DNA from: Colias croceus
Lineage: Eukaryota > Arthropoda > Insecta > Lepidoptera > Pieridae
DNA length: 64,000 bases
Reading direction: 5' to 3'
NCBI RefSeq assembly: GCF_905220415.1
Contig: NC_059548.1
Coordinates: forward strand, 8,620,501-8,684,500
Shown here: positions 25,283-37,300 of the stretch, one piece after another
How the letters are laid out: every line of letters starts with the position of its first letter
Position numbering within the stretch: position 1 is the first letter of the stretch
Program-made: the position numbers and the translations under genes
The notes under the pieces: model-generated
The model's input: the letters and a program-made list of their open reading frames with translations, nothing else
What the model was told of the DNA's origin: nothing
Databases searched by the model: none

Positions 25283-27044
25283 CTACAATTTAGCAGTTAA
25301 ATTCTTTTTAACAATTTTGTTCAATATAACATGGGCTTCATCATAATAAGGGTTGAAATGTTGTTTTACTTTCGGCCACCAAGCTGCTATGTTAGGAAAC
25401 TTCTCAGCGGGATCAAAACCAGCCATTCCTGTAAAATAAAAAAATATTTTATTATCTGTATCTTTGTAATTGTAAAGATATAATAAAAGGTATTAGTACT
25501 GCATACTTATTGACTATTAGATGAGGTGTTATTTTGTTTCATTTTTTACTAATACTATATATTTTTAACTAACTGCTCTTTTCAATATAATAAAATCAAC
25601 ATCCTACTAATATTATAAATGCAAAAGTTTGTGAGGATGTGTGTGTGTTTGTTACTCTTTCACGCAAATTCTACTGAACTGATTACAATGAAATTTAGCA
25701 CACATATAGAGGGTAACTTGGATTAACACATAGGATAGTTTTTATCCCAGAAATCCCACGGGAATGGGAACTATGCAGGTTTTTCTTTGCGCGAGCGAAG
25801 CCGCGGGCGGAAATCTAGTACATAATAATTTCTTCTTTTCTCGTTCTCTGTATTGTATAAATAGTATTACAATACAGATTTGTAGCATATTCTACATAGC
25901 AACACAGGTGCTATTAAAATAAGTCAATCTAATTTCAATCTTTATCATATTATATAAATAAAACCCATACTTGGTTGTTCCAATTCAACTGCTGCTAACA
26001 AATCAGCCACAGTAATATTGTTGCCAGTAACAAACTCATGTTTCCCCAACCACAGAGTATCAAACTCTTGTATTGCGTTGAACATTCTCCTTTCATAGCC
26101 TGCTAATTGCTTGGGATCTGCTGGTTCTCCCGTTGTTATTGGTGTTAAGTACTGAAATTTGTATTTATTTATATTATGAAGGTTGCAGAAATAGTCATTG
26201 TCAAGCTTGCTTTTGTTATCATAAAGAGAACTTAGCTTAGTTACTTTAACCATTTAGTAAGTAAAATGAGATATAAAAAATACACATATCATATAAATGA
26301 AATAGCTGTGCCCCACGGTTTCGGCCGCATTGCTCCGCTCCTTTTGGTCTTAGTGTGATATATAGCCTATAGCCTTCCTCAATAAACGGGCTATCTAACA
26401 CCGAAATAATTTTTCAAATCGGACCAGTACTTCCCGAGATTAGCGTGTTCAAACAAACTCTTTAGCCTTATATTATTAGTATAGATTTGTAGTCGAAAAT
26501 AATATATTATACCTTTACTCGGAAGTACATAGCGCAATGTAACCTGAGTCCGACATGTTGCCATTCTAGATATTCATCTACTCTTGCTTGTGCCTTAGAT
26601 TCAATTGGATATAAGCTCTTTGGTATAATGTTTTCACGCGACAGAAATCTTATGATTCCTATACTGAAAGTTAATGAAAATATTATAATAATGGAATTAA
26701 ATTGTCTTTTTTGGATCGACAAAACTATATCGTAGTTATTTTATTACCTTTCTGTTAATATAAAACCATTATAGTCTATAACGGGAACTTTTTTAAACTT
26801 ATTTATTGACGCATATTCTTCCGTAAAATGCTCCCCTGAAAAAACAAATTATTATGACTAGAAACATTGAAAAATATCGCATAGGTATCGTATATCGTAA
26901 GTAGGAGTAAGGAATAACCCCAATTTTATTACCTCCTCGTAGATTCACTGGTTTTGGTTCAAAATTATACTTAGCTGTTTTTAATAAAATATATAGAGCC
27001 CTAGAAGGTTGTGACATGAGGTCATAGTATAATTTTAGGGCCAT
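25283..27044 (-). CDS. GstT: Glutathione S-transferase, theta class
   Basis: Five coding exons: 27044-26933, 26835-26748, 26663-26513, 26151-25971 and 25428-25283. All have GT/AG borders and consistent phases, giving 225 residues, the usual length for the class. The enzyme conjugates glutathione to electrophiles in the cytosol. The N-terminal thioredoxin-fold domain starts MALKLYYDLMSQPSRALY; Ser11 in the SQPSRA motif is the expected theta-class catalytic serine. The KVPVIDYNGFILTES segment is the cis-proline and glutathione gamma-glutamyl binding region. The C-terminal helical domain includes RVDEYLEWQH, typical of theta enzymes, and the NNITVADLLAAVELEQP N-capping box. Introns 3 and 4 each contain a Helitron-like insertion. 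No frame breaks. Orthology to a specific family member is not resolved. Confidence 0.93.
25602..25818 (+). mobile_element. Helitron-like element (CTAG family 1) in GST intron 4
   Basis: Starts TCCTACTAATATTATAAATG and ends GGGCGGAAATCTAG; about 217 bp. Its middle section is nearly identical to the copy at 22788-23008. Confidence 0.85.
26302..26485 (-). mobile_element. Helitron-like element (CTAG family 2) in GST intron 3
   Basis: Reverse copy with GCTGTGCCCCACGGTTTCGG near the left end and TTATTAGTATAGA at the right. The terminal CTAG is mutated to ATAG. Confidence 0.75.
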
Positions 27045-27298
27045 TTTAATTTGCGCACTAATTTACAGATTATTCTTCACTTTTTGTAGTTATAAACTTA
27101 ATTTTTGACCTTAGACCTAAACTTTGAAACAGTACAACAAAACAACATGATAAGTTTTGACATTTTGAATGACAATAGACAACTTTTGGTGTTAGAGCAA
27201 TGAATAAGGAATCACATGGAAGTGACATACCTACAAAAAAAGTGTGGCCGGCGCCATATTGCTTGTAACAAAACATGGCGGTGTTTAGTGCCGAGAAT

Positions 27299-27330
27299 AT
27301 ATCGATAAACATTATTATGTTTATCGATAT
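27299..27330. promoter_or_regulatory. Palindrome with two TATCGATA (DRE-like) sites
   Basis: Arms ATATCGATAAAC (27299-27310) and GTTTATCGATAT (27319-27330) are exact complements around an 8-base loop. Each contains TATCGATA, the binding site of the insect DREF factor. It lies about 260 bases upstream of the GST start codon. It could equally be a chance AT-rich palindrome. Confidence 0.4.
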
Positions 27331-27808
27331 AAAAATAATATTAATATATTTTTTTTGAAGTTATACTTCTTTTGGCGCGTAACTTGTAACGCGTGTACAT
27401 AAACACACACTCTTTTTTATTTATTTTAACTTTATTGTACAAAACATAGAAGTAAAATTACAAATGGAAAAAATGACAATGCCAATTAATAAAATAGGGT
27501 ATGACGATGGCTGCTCGTGACGGTAACACCTATACAGGGTTACTTGTAAAACACCAGCAACCTCGCCGGACAAGATAGCTAACCCTGTATAATTTGATAA
27601 ATCCAGTTCAATTTTGACTTCGATATAAGGATTACGGTAGACTTACAATTTGGTAATTTCAGTTTTGAGGAATGTAATATAATGAAACAACATAATATAT
27701 ACTAATAGTAGTATTTTATTACGATGAACAACACAATATACAGTAATTGTATTTATTTATTTATAAATAATAGACAAAAAAAACAATAATATATAATAAT
27801 AGAGAAAA

Positions 27809-28517
27809 TTATAGAGCTAAACTATTTTGTGCAGCCTGGAATGCACTCGGATACACTCTGTTCATTTTCGTTTGAGGCTCAACTGGTACCTGGAAATGAA
27901 ATGTCAGTTTACATTAACTAGCATTGTTCACTTTACATTTAAACTAAAATGCAATACATTTTAATTAAAAGGGCAATGCTGATGGTTTGAAATTAATATC
28001 AACAATAGCGGAACTTGAATTTATATTTTTGGTTTTATGGCATTGAAATGCTTTATAAATATAAATTTATAAAGAATAGAAAAATAACTTAAAACACCCC
28101 ATGTATTTAAAGTAAATTGCACTATCCCTCAGTCAATAACATTTCAACAACCAAATATCACCCAAGTTTGTACTCAAAAAATCATATAAAACCATCTCAG
28201 TTTGTTCACAGGCCTCCTTCAAAATAGGAGAAACGTTAGATTATAAATGACAGCCCTAAATCTAAATAAAAAGACCAAAAGTAAATTGGAAGACATCACG
28301 TGTCTACAGATAAAAACCTCACCCTGTGTGAATGCAGCGGCAGACATACTGGTATAGCATCATCGTGCAGACTAATCACATCCATTGTTCTATTGAAAGC
28401 ACTTTCGGGGAAATGTAGGGAACATACTATGATATTATATCCTTTACATTTGGCTTGATATTTTCAGTTTCAATTGCTTCTAACCATTCTCCTTTTCTAT
28501 TTTCACTTCTTGGTAAC
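27809..28517 (-). pseudogene. THAP-domain gene remnant with a frameshift
   Basis: Exon-like block 28517-28323, preceded by acceptor TTGAAG and followed by donor GTGAGG, reads the second half of a THAP zinc-finger domain: PRSENRKGEWLEAI, then KPNVKDI, then VCSLHFPESAF, then DDAIPV. These match the conserved Trp, the C-x2-H zinc ligands and the terminal AVP-like motif of THAP. Between the KDI and VCSLHF parts the frame shifts (a TAG appears near 28427), as if one base were lost. A second exon 27889-27809 (acceptor TTTCCAG) continues VPVEPQTKMNRVYPSAF and stops. The N-terminal zinc ligands should lie upstream; a weak candidate MKTRKVCLC at 29008-28978 does not join in frame. THAP domains bind DNA and occur in P-element transposases and host factors. 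Likely a decayed gene, unless the frameshift is an assembly error. Confidence 0.55.
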
Positions 28518-29815
28518 CTTCAAAAAATGAATTTTTAGGTTATTATCATTTTAGTCCTGACCTGACTTATTTATAAATACATTTTTAAAGTACCTACTAT
28601 AAAAGCGATTACCTAATCTTACTTAAGTTAAAATTCATATTAGGTAAATTTAAGTGTTTTATTTTTCCTTCTGCTGCTCTTGTCAAAATTAATTTGTATT
28701 TTGGAAGTGTATTCACCAAAGCAACTATTCTTAAGATTAATGACACAGCCTTGGGAGACGCACGTCTTCATCGAACATTTTGCTGATGTCGATATTATAA
28801 GTCATCACTAGCACCCAAATTCATTATTTTACTAGAACGAAAATATACAAAATAAAGCTATATTTGGTAACAATTTTACACTGAACATAGTCTGTGAATA
28901 CTCCTCAATTCAATATACATGAAAATAAGTAAATCAGCAAAGTAATAACTAATATTTCAGTCAAAACGTATACATACCGGTGCAAAGACAAACTTTTCTA
29001 GTTTTCATTCTTTCCGGAGCCACATCCCACAATACTGCGCTTTGGTATTATGCCACTATTTGTCCTTGACCACTCTATATGTTTTAGACACAAATGTTTG
29101 TCACAATCACAAAAATATTCAATATTTTTCAATGTTTACTACGGAGCAATGACAGAGCATGTACATCATAATAACGAGAACATAAAATGGCGCCCGGCCA
29201 CAGTAGGTATTTGAGCTAACTTCAAATGTCAAACGGTATAGAATTAGCACTGACTGACGTATAGTCATATATTTTCACTTAGCAGAATATTCATTAGTTA
29301 GAAAGAGACAGTATTCGTTTTATTATTTCGGTATCGAAATGCATGATATTTGTATAATCAGTTGTTTGTATACAAGAAGCTTATATCTAATACACTGGAG
29401 ATTTCGGTATGAACATTGACGTGTAACAAGAAAATATTGCCCAGTTCATGTTTTTTATCACTTTCACACCTAACTTGGTATTGCCACTGTTAATACGAAG
29501 TTTTCCCAAGGCTACTATGTATGCTGTAATATTCTGTGCAAAAGGTTAGTTTTTGTACATGAGTTTGTTGATAAATTGCCAACAACGTCATTCAGAAGCA
29601 TTGTTGGATGAGACAATTATTATTTATGCTAAATAAACTAAGTATCTGAACCAATTATTAAAAAGCGATACTCCCTGATTATGGGTAGTCACCATAATAA
29701 AATTGTAGCAACTCTCACTTTGTCAATATGGCATGTGTGTCAAAAAAATTGCGTCGCTTCGAATATTTAAGTTAATATTGTTGCTTATTTAATGAATATT
29801 TTCCGAATATAAAGA

Positions 29816-30049
29816 ATGCATTGTATTGTGCAAAATTGCAGAAGTGTTTGGACACCAAATTCTGGCATAGAATTTCACAGGCTAGTGTATATTTACGTTA
29901 TTTACAATATTCCTCAATACTCCTGCATTTACCTGTTTAGAATCATTTCAATGGCAAAAATTGTAAAATTTTCCATCATTTTAGAAAGCATTCATGTTAA
30001 ATTTGTTATTTTCCTAATACTTTATCATTTTTCAACAAGTTTTCAATAA
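29816..30049 (+). pseudogene. THAP-like N-terminal ORF inside the P-like element
   Basis: The 77-codon frame begins MHCIVQNCRSVWTPNSGIEF followed by HRL. This fits the THAP start: C-x4-C, then a basic/hydrophobic stretch and FHR. The second zinc-ligand pair and the Trp are absent in frame, and the rest has no domain character. It is probably the first exon of a decayed P-type transposase. Confidence 0.5.
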
Positions 30050-30336
30050 ACAAAATTAACAAGTAAGGTAACCATGATGACGAGTTTTTATGGACAGTGA
30101 AGAGAATATATTGTAATAACAATATTATGATGAAATTTAGAACACCATTTTCAAGATTTTTACTAGTAATGAAACAACACTCGACATCGGTATTGCACTC
30201 ACATGTAGTTATAAGATTATTCGTTTTTACATTGAAATTTATACTTTTTTAACTTACCTCATATTTTTTGTTTTAGGTATTTCAGCTTTCCAAAAAGTAA
30301 AATAAAAAGAAATATATGTGCCCATCAAGGGTAAAA

Positions 30337-30612
30337 TTACTGAGGATTACGACCCAGAAAAAAATACCTTTTGAAAAATAAACTTTGTAAAGAAAATTTG
30401 TGCAAGGCTGCTATAAACAGTTTTTCTTTGATGATTCTGGCTTGAAATTGACCCGTCGAAGCAACGCGTTTAAAAAGAAGATCTGAGTAGCTAACAATTT
30501 GGTAAACAGCATCTGATGCAAAACACAACTTTCCTCTATTTACAAAGGATGTTAATGCTATATATCGGTTCATATCCAAGCTTTGTAGCCAAAAGTTATT
30601 TATAACTATCAT
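30337..30612 (-). pseudogene. Possible P-transposase fragment, opposite strand
   Basis: The 91-codon frame contains YIALTSFVNRGKLCFASDAV followed by YQIVSYSDLLFKR. The pattern (FV.RGKL..SD.VY.IV) resembles C-terminal parts of THAP9/P-type transposases. It lies on the strand opposite the THAP-like ORF, so either the element is internally rearranged or one match is chance. Confidence 0.3.
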
Positions 30613-31357
30613 TCTATACCAATTAAAATTGTATGTACCTACCTATAAAGTATGACCATAATATTATAATATAAATACTGTTAAAAATATATGTCGTTAT
30701 TATTTATAGACCATGATTTTTAGTTTTTTCTATTTTGAAAAATCCTGAATTTACAAACCAGCGTGGTCACTCGACAGAAAGAGACAAATAACATGACTGA
30801 CGTCATTGAATGTCATAATTTCTTGTTTCAAGTTAATGGTCATAGTGCAATCTCCAGTGTATTAGAGGATATAAGCTTCTTGTTTGTATAGAACATTATG
30901 CCCTGTCCATAGGATTCCTTAGTCATTGTGTTAGAGGATGCATATTCATTTTACATAAGTTAAATGATTCTAAATGTCCTGTGACGAAGTTTTGTTGGCA
31001 TTAAAAAAATTGGCATTCAATGTATTTAGACACGTTTTTACCTCGTCTTATTTAACAGCTAATTATTCTAATTTTCCACGCTCATTATTTATTATTTAAT
31101 TGATATTTAAAGTCTAAGTCAATGTTGCGTGAGGTTGCGTGTAAGTCACTTAATGTTTATAATGCTTTATATTGGTAATGTTATAAGTCTGTTTTACTCT
31201 GTACGGTATCTTATAAATTTGTAGTCTGTGGATAAGTCATTCGTTTTCATGAAAAATGAACGGTGAAAATTGCTAAAATTGCAAGCAAATTGGAATTATT
31301 TAGCGTTTTGTCTGAAAACAAAAATATCTTCATTATATTGCATTGAGAACAGTAAAC

Positions 31358-34300
31358 ATGGCGTCTCTAGATCTTTTAACACCACATTTGGATAAAATCA
31401 AAATACCAACATCTCAGCAATTGGTTTACAAAGATGAATGTGTATATTCGTTCGACAACCCGGTGAGTTGCATTTTGTTTCTAACCATAAAATTTTTCCA
31501 ATTGAAAATGTTTCAACAGGAGGAAGATATTTCCCAGACAATAATTGTTGTGAATTGTTAAATAATCATGTTTTCCGAAAATATTACATTCAGGTTTCAA
31601 TCATCCGAGAGTCAAGAGATACCGCAATATAATATACCGACAAAGTATTTAGGTATTCAAGTTAATTATGTATAACGAAGATATCAATAAAAAAAAAAAT
31701 ATTAATCCACACAAACCAATGAGTAAAACCAATAAGAGAAAGCTTGATTTAAAAAATAATTTTATTTACATAAAAACTTCTGTATTGAAATATAACTGTG
31801 TTACACTCGCAATTATTTGAGAAAATACAACTATTTATACATCTTATTCCTCTATTATATATATTATTGGCCTGTCTACGGTTTCTAATTTCTACACAAA
31901 TGAATCTACTTTTATGTTTGGATAAATAGCAGATTACATTAACACTTCGCTACCAATTACCTTAATTAGTTTCTTAAAATTGCATAAACATGTATATTAA
32001 TTCAAACGGTAAGTTCCATAGGGACACCATTAAACACAATAATATGAAGTATAATGAAAAAATAATAAACTAGCTTTCCACCCGCGGCATCGCCCGCGCA
32101 GTCAAAGAAAAACCCGCATAGTACCCGTTCCCGTGGGATTTCTGGGATAAAACCTATCCTATGTGTTAATCCAAGTTACCCTCTATATGTGTGCTAAATT
32201 TCATTGTAATCGGTTCAGTAGTTTTTACGTGAAAGAGTAACAAACATCCATACAAACTTTTGCATTTATAATATTAGTAGGATTTATTTGAAACTGACCT
32301 TTTAACTATAAATATAGTTTTAAATTATAAAAGACTTACAGTAAATCAAATACAAAAACTATTTTACTAAATATACATTAGTTGAGGATAAAATTAAACA
32401 GGAACAACCATATTATCTTTAAAGTGCTTTGTGTTCATAAAATTCTTTACTGTTTGATACACATTTGCAATTACATTAAATAGTGATGTCCTGGTACTAT
32501 GCATGGAGAAAGAACAAAGTATCAGTGATAAAAATGTGTCGAACATTACCGGAGACCAAAATAATACATTATATAAAACTTCTTTTGTTACATATGACTT
32601 CACTCCTACTTTTTTCACACTCATGGTATGAATTTTAGTCAATATCGCAATTGAAATTGTGATCGGTACAAAAATACTTATAAATGCTAGTATAAACATA
32701 TATAAGAGAACACTTTTGTTGTCCGTTATACAAGCTTTCATGCAATTATAAGCGAATTTAGGAGTTCTAGCGGTTTTTGACATTTGTGTGTAGGCAAATT
32801 CAGTATTATTACTATAGTTGCTTAATATTTTAAACACATTATTTAATACAAAATTGATTTCAACTGTTTTATTATCATTATAGTCTTGTTCAAAAGTCTC
32901 TGTATAATTTATTTGTGAAGGTATGTACTTATGTAGTTCCACACTAGTATTAAATGAACACTTATTCTCTGTTAAATCCAACAGACTAATGCAATTATCA
33001 CTGTAACTCCTCATTTCGGACATAGACACTTCTTGAACATTCATTGGATATAAAAATAGAGACAATACAATTGGTATAAGCCATTGGAAAAAGATAGTTA
33101 TGTATGAAGAATTTTGTTTCAAAAAGTCCACAACACTGTTCAATTTGATCTTCCTTTCAGATTGTCTATTTTCTCTCAAATCTTGAACAATATTTTCGTC
33201 GTCTTTGCTTGTTTCGTCTTTTAACATTTGGTAGTGCATATAGTTGTCTATTACCAGACTTAGAAAGCTGTTCACCAAAGATAAAATTAATGGTCCATAA
33301 CTGAGAAATAGTGATGAGAAACCACAAGTCATTGTGCGATCGTGAGGCTTAGTTTGTAGCATTCTCTCTTCAAATTCTTCCATGCTAATATTATTTGGGC
33401 CCAATGAATAGACGGCACGTGTTAGAAATGCCACTCCGATGCATATAAGAATAATATTCTCTGACAGCAAGACATGTGAGAATTTATTCTTGACTCGTAA
33501 AACACTTCTTAAATTCAGCAAACCGATCAAAAATCCACTCAAAATTAGGAATATTCCCAGATAGAAATCAACTGTTTCAAACATGTTGTTTCTTTGTTAG
33601 TTTCACTTTAAATGAGCAAACAGTTAGCCCCTATATATTGCAAAGCTTGTGTGATTATGATACCTGTTATCAATATGCAAATTATGGGGGCGCTTTTGAA
33701 TCACTTATTAAACTTTTTAGTGGCATTGTACTGGGTTAATAATATTATACATGTACTTTAACATTGTTTCATGAAATAACTAATTTAATTCTGAATAAAT
33801 TGATATTAAGGTATTATTATGTAGTTATCACAAACAAAAATTTAAATACCTATTTATAAGCTTAAATACTCCTCATATTTAATTAACATCCAATAACATA
33901 CAAACAAAATTATTACCCCTATATTCCTGTTTACACCATTATTTGTACTGTAAAGATAATTAAAAAAAAAGAGAAAGTTGATCTTCTATTGTGGAAAATA
34001 TTTTTTATAAAATCAGTTCATAGATATATTTATATTTCCATGCATATTAGCTGCTATCCTTCCTGCTATGATTTACCAATAATTTGTGTCCTTTAATTTC
34101 AGGAATCTGAAACGGGTCTGTACGTGTCGCTGACATCATTCCTTGGTTTCGGCCGCAACTACGTCGAGCAGTACTTTCAAAAAACCGGTAATGCTGTGTT
34201 CTTGCACATTACCAGGGAGAAGAAACCAGTAAGATATTTTATTTAGTATAATTTTCTGAACATTAATATTAATGGCTGATTTCAGAATCTTTGGTTACAA

Positions 34301-37300
34301 CTTGTACAGCAAACTCAAACTCAAAAATATTTGAATTTCACCAGCAAAATGTGAAAAATTACATAATATGTAATTGTATTTACACATTTGAAATTGTTGT
34401 TTAGTTGTATGATATAATTGATGATTGAAAAATGAGCCTGAATACATTTTTCCTATTGCCATATAAATAAAAGAATATTATAAATTCAATACTTATTTTA
34501 GATCCCCGAACCGGAACAAACTGGTGATGGACCGGAGAAGAAGATCACGCGTTTGGCGATCGGCGTGGAGGGTGGATTCGATCCCGACTGCGGCAAGCCA
34601 AAGTACACCTACACAGACCACTACAATGTGGTCGTGTTGCCAGGCTTCCAGAGCTATCCGTGGCCGAATGATGCGTTGCCTGAAGTGGTAAGTGTTTTAT
34701 TATTGAAACAAAATAGTTCACAATGTTTCGTAAAATTAAAAAAAAAAGTTTATTATAGTATTAAAAACACAACATTTTTTGTTTTTTTTTTTTTATTACA
34801 ACTTAGTGAAGAAAGCTCTAATAAAAATTATTTTCGCAGATAAAGAAGTCTGTGCAAGGAATATTAGATGCAGAATCGCCATTCAAAATAGCTGAAATGC
34901 AAGCATTACATGGCACTTGGGATGGTGAAAAGCGAGAAGTCTCTGTGTAAGAACTACATATATTATTACTCTATGTTATATAGTTCAGGATACATCGCCC
35001 ATTTTTGCAAGTGACTACTATCAAGCTAATTTTACGTTTGTAGCTTTATTTTGATGAGACGCCCAATAATTTCGTGTACGAAAGTCTCGATTGTGGTAGC
35101 TAACAGAGATAACAAGGATAAAAAATTTTGATTTGATGGTTCTCAAATATTGATTACTAACTGAATTTTTTTTTTGGTTCAATCTCAAGATAATTACCTA
35201 AATTATTCGAAAAAATATTTGTCCTACAAAATCTATGGTTGGTTCAAAGAGTCCCCCTTTCCAAAGTACCGATCGATAACGAGGTCATCATAAATGATTA
35301 CTAACAAGCTGATTTTTTTGTTTTCACTTAGTTAATGTTTATATAATTCAACAGACATATTGTCCTACAAATTGCGTAATAAATATTTGAGAACCATCAA
35401 ATCAAAAAAATTTATCCTTGTTATCTCTGTTAGCTACCACAACCGAGAGTTTCGTACACGAAATTATTCGGTGTCTCATCAAAATAAAGCTACAAACGGA
35501 AAATCAGCTTGATAGTAGTCACTTGCAAAAATGGGCGATGTATCCTGAACTAATAGCAATATTAACAATAAAAGAAACCATCAAGAGCCAATTCCATGGT
35601 TTCTGATATCCCTGATAGATAATTTGACATAATTTGAAAATGAAAATGAAAATGAAAAAACGTTTATTTATACTTACACACATTATAAATAGTTACACAA
35701 TAAAAAAGACACGACGGTCGACTAAACTAGGTACTAGACCTGTGCTATAGTCGATCGACGCTTTCCACTCCTTAAGACATAATGCCAGCATTATAACGTG
35801 TGTAAAAGTTTGTGTGTTTGTGTGTGTGGTTGTGTTTATAGATATAAGATTGTGCGTGAGTTAAGTTAGTTATTTGGTTCAGATATTTTTTTGATTGATA
35901 TTTCAGTTTGATTGCATTTTTTATTTATTTATAGCCTTTATTGCCAATAATTACAGGTTACATTTTTACTTAAAACTAAAATTAAATGTATTCGTGGGTG
36001 TTGGCGTGTCCTTGTAACACAAAGGCCTCTTCCAACTTCTTCCACTCATGTAGTACAGAATATATTTATCGTGTTCTTCTATTTGGTTTCCTAATCGTCT
36101 TACTTCGCTCAGACCTAAAATGTCCCATTTAATATCTTCTAAAGCTAGTTCAAGTTCCGTAAATTTTTCTGGTGTCCTTAATGAAAGTGTATTAAAAGTA
36201 GCTATATAAATATTTTTTTAGTTTTTCTTTAATGTTCTTAGTGTTCTTCGTTGGAAGGTAGTGGTCGTCTTCCCCCACGGTGACCAACCGGCTTGGGGTG
36301 TGTTCTACAGTAGTTGTTTTGCTTAAAGTTGTGTGATATTGGGTTTGATTCCAGGTGCCGGTGATTTTGATTGCATTATTTAATAATAAAGAATTCAATG
36401 ACCCAAACATCATGCGTCGCGGCGGCTAGACGAAAGACGCGGGTTCGAATCCGGCCTCGACAAAATCACTGTCAAACTGACGGATAAACTTATCAGAACA
36501 TATCCAATTGTGACACATGCCATTAATCTTATTTATCTTTTAGCCATGCTGTAAATTTGCTTCAATTGGATAACGGAATAAAGATACCGCCCTCTGGATG
36601 GAAGTGCGAAAAGTGCGATCTCACCAACAACCTCTGGTTGAATCTCACGGATGGATCCATACTGTGTGGACGTCGATTCTTTGATGGTTCCGGTGGTAAT
36701 GACCATGCGGTGAGTAATGTAAACTAAAGTAAACATTCACAGTAAAATAATTAAAATAAATCTGTATATTAGTATATCATTGATCTGCCATGGCGCACAG
36801 CAAGACTTTTTGCAAATAAAATGAAATCAATGATATTATGTCAATTTAAAATAAGTTATTTTCATTGATAAGCCGCAAATAATGGCTTTTATGACCCATA
36901 AAGTGCAACAATAAATAATTGTGATAAGAATTTATTTAGTAGTAGTTTTTTTACTGATCAATCGATACCCAAAAAAATTATTAATCCATATGTAATAATT
37001 AATCCGTACGTAAACATAATATCGTTTGGTGCAAGGAAATATGGGTACCGTCATTTTTAATCTAGTATTGATTTAAAAAACTGTCAATTATTTTTATAAG
37101 TAAAACAATTTAATTTGTTCTTGCAGGTGGAACATTACCGCCAAACGGGCTACCCTCTAGCAGTAAAGCTGGGTACTATAACAGCGGAGGGCAAAGGTGA
37201 CGTGTTCTCGTACGCTGAAGACGATATGGTTGAGGATCCGTTTTTGGCAGATCATTTGAAGCACTTTGGCATAAATGTGCAGCAGTTGCAGAAGGTGAGG

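Larger units (their letters stand above)
29373..30882 (+). mobile_element. P-element-like DNA transposon, decayed
   Basis: Terminal inverted repeats of about 31-33 bp begin CAAGAAGCTTATAT and continue CTAATACACTGGAGATT, with one 2-base gap between ends. The element is flanked by the exact 8-bp duplication TTTGTATA (29365-29372 and 30883-30890). An 8-bp target duplication and about 31-bp terminal repeats are hallmarks of the P superfamily. Internally, a plus-strand ORF starts like a THAP domain and a minus-strand ORF resembles a P-transposase segment. At 1510 bp it is too short and too broken to be autonomous. It ends 475 bases upstream of the Usp5 start codon. Confidence 0.8.

Noticed and set aside
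35418..35606. 62-codon ORF
   Set aside because: Lies in the right arm of the long-TIR MITE and is repeated, so not a gene.
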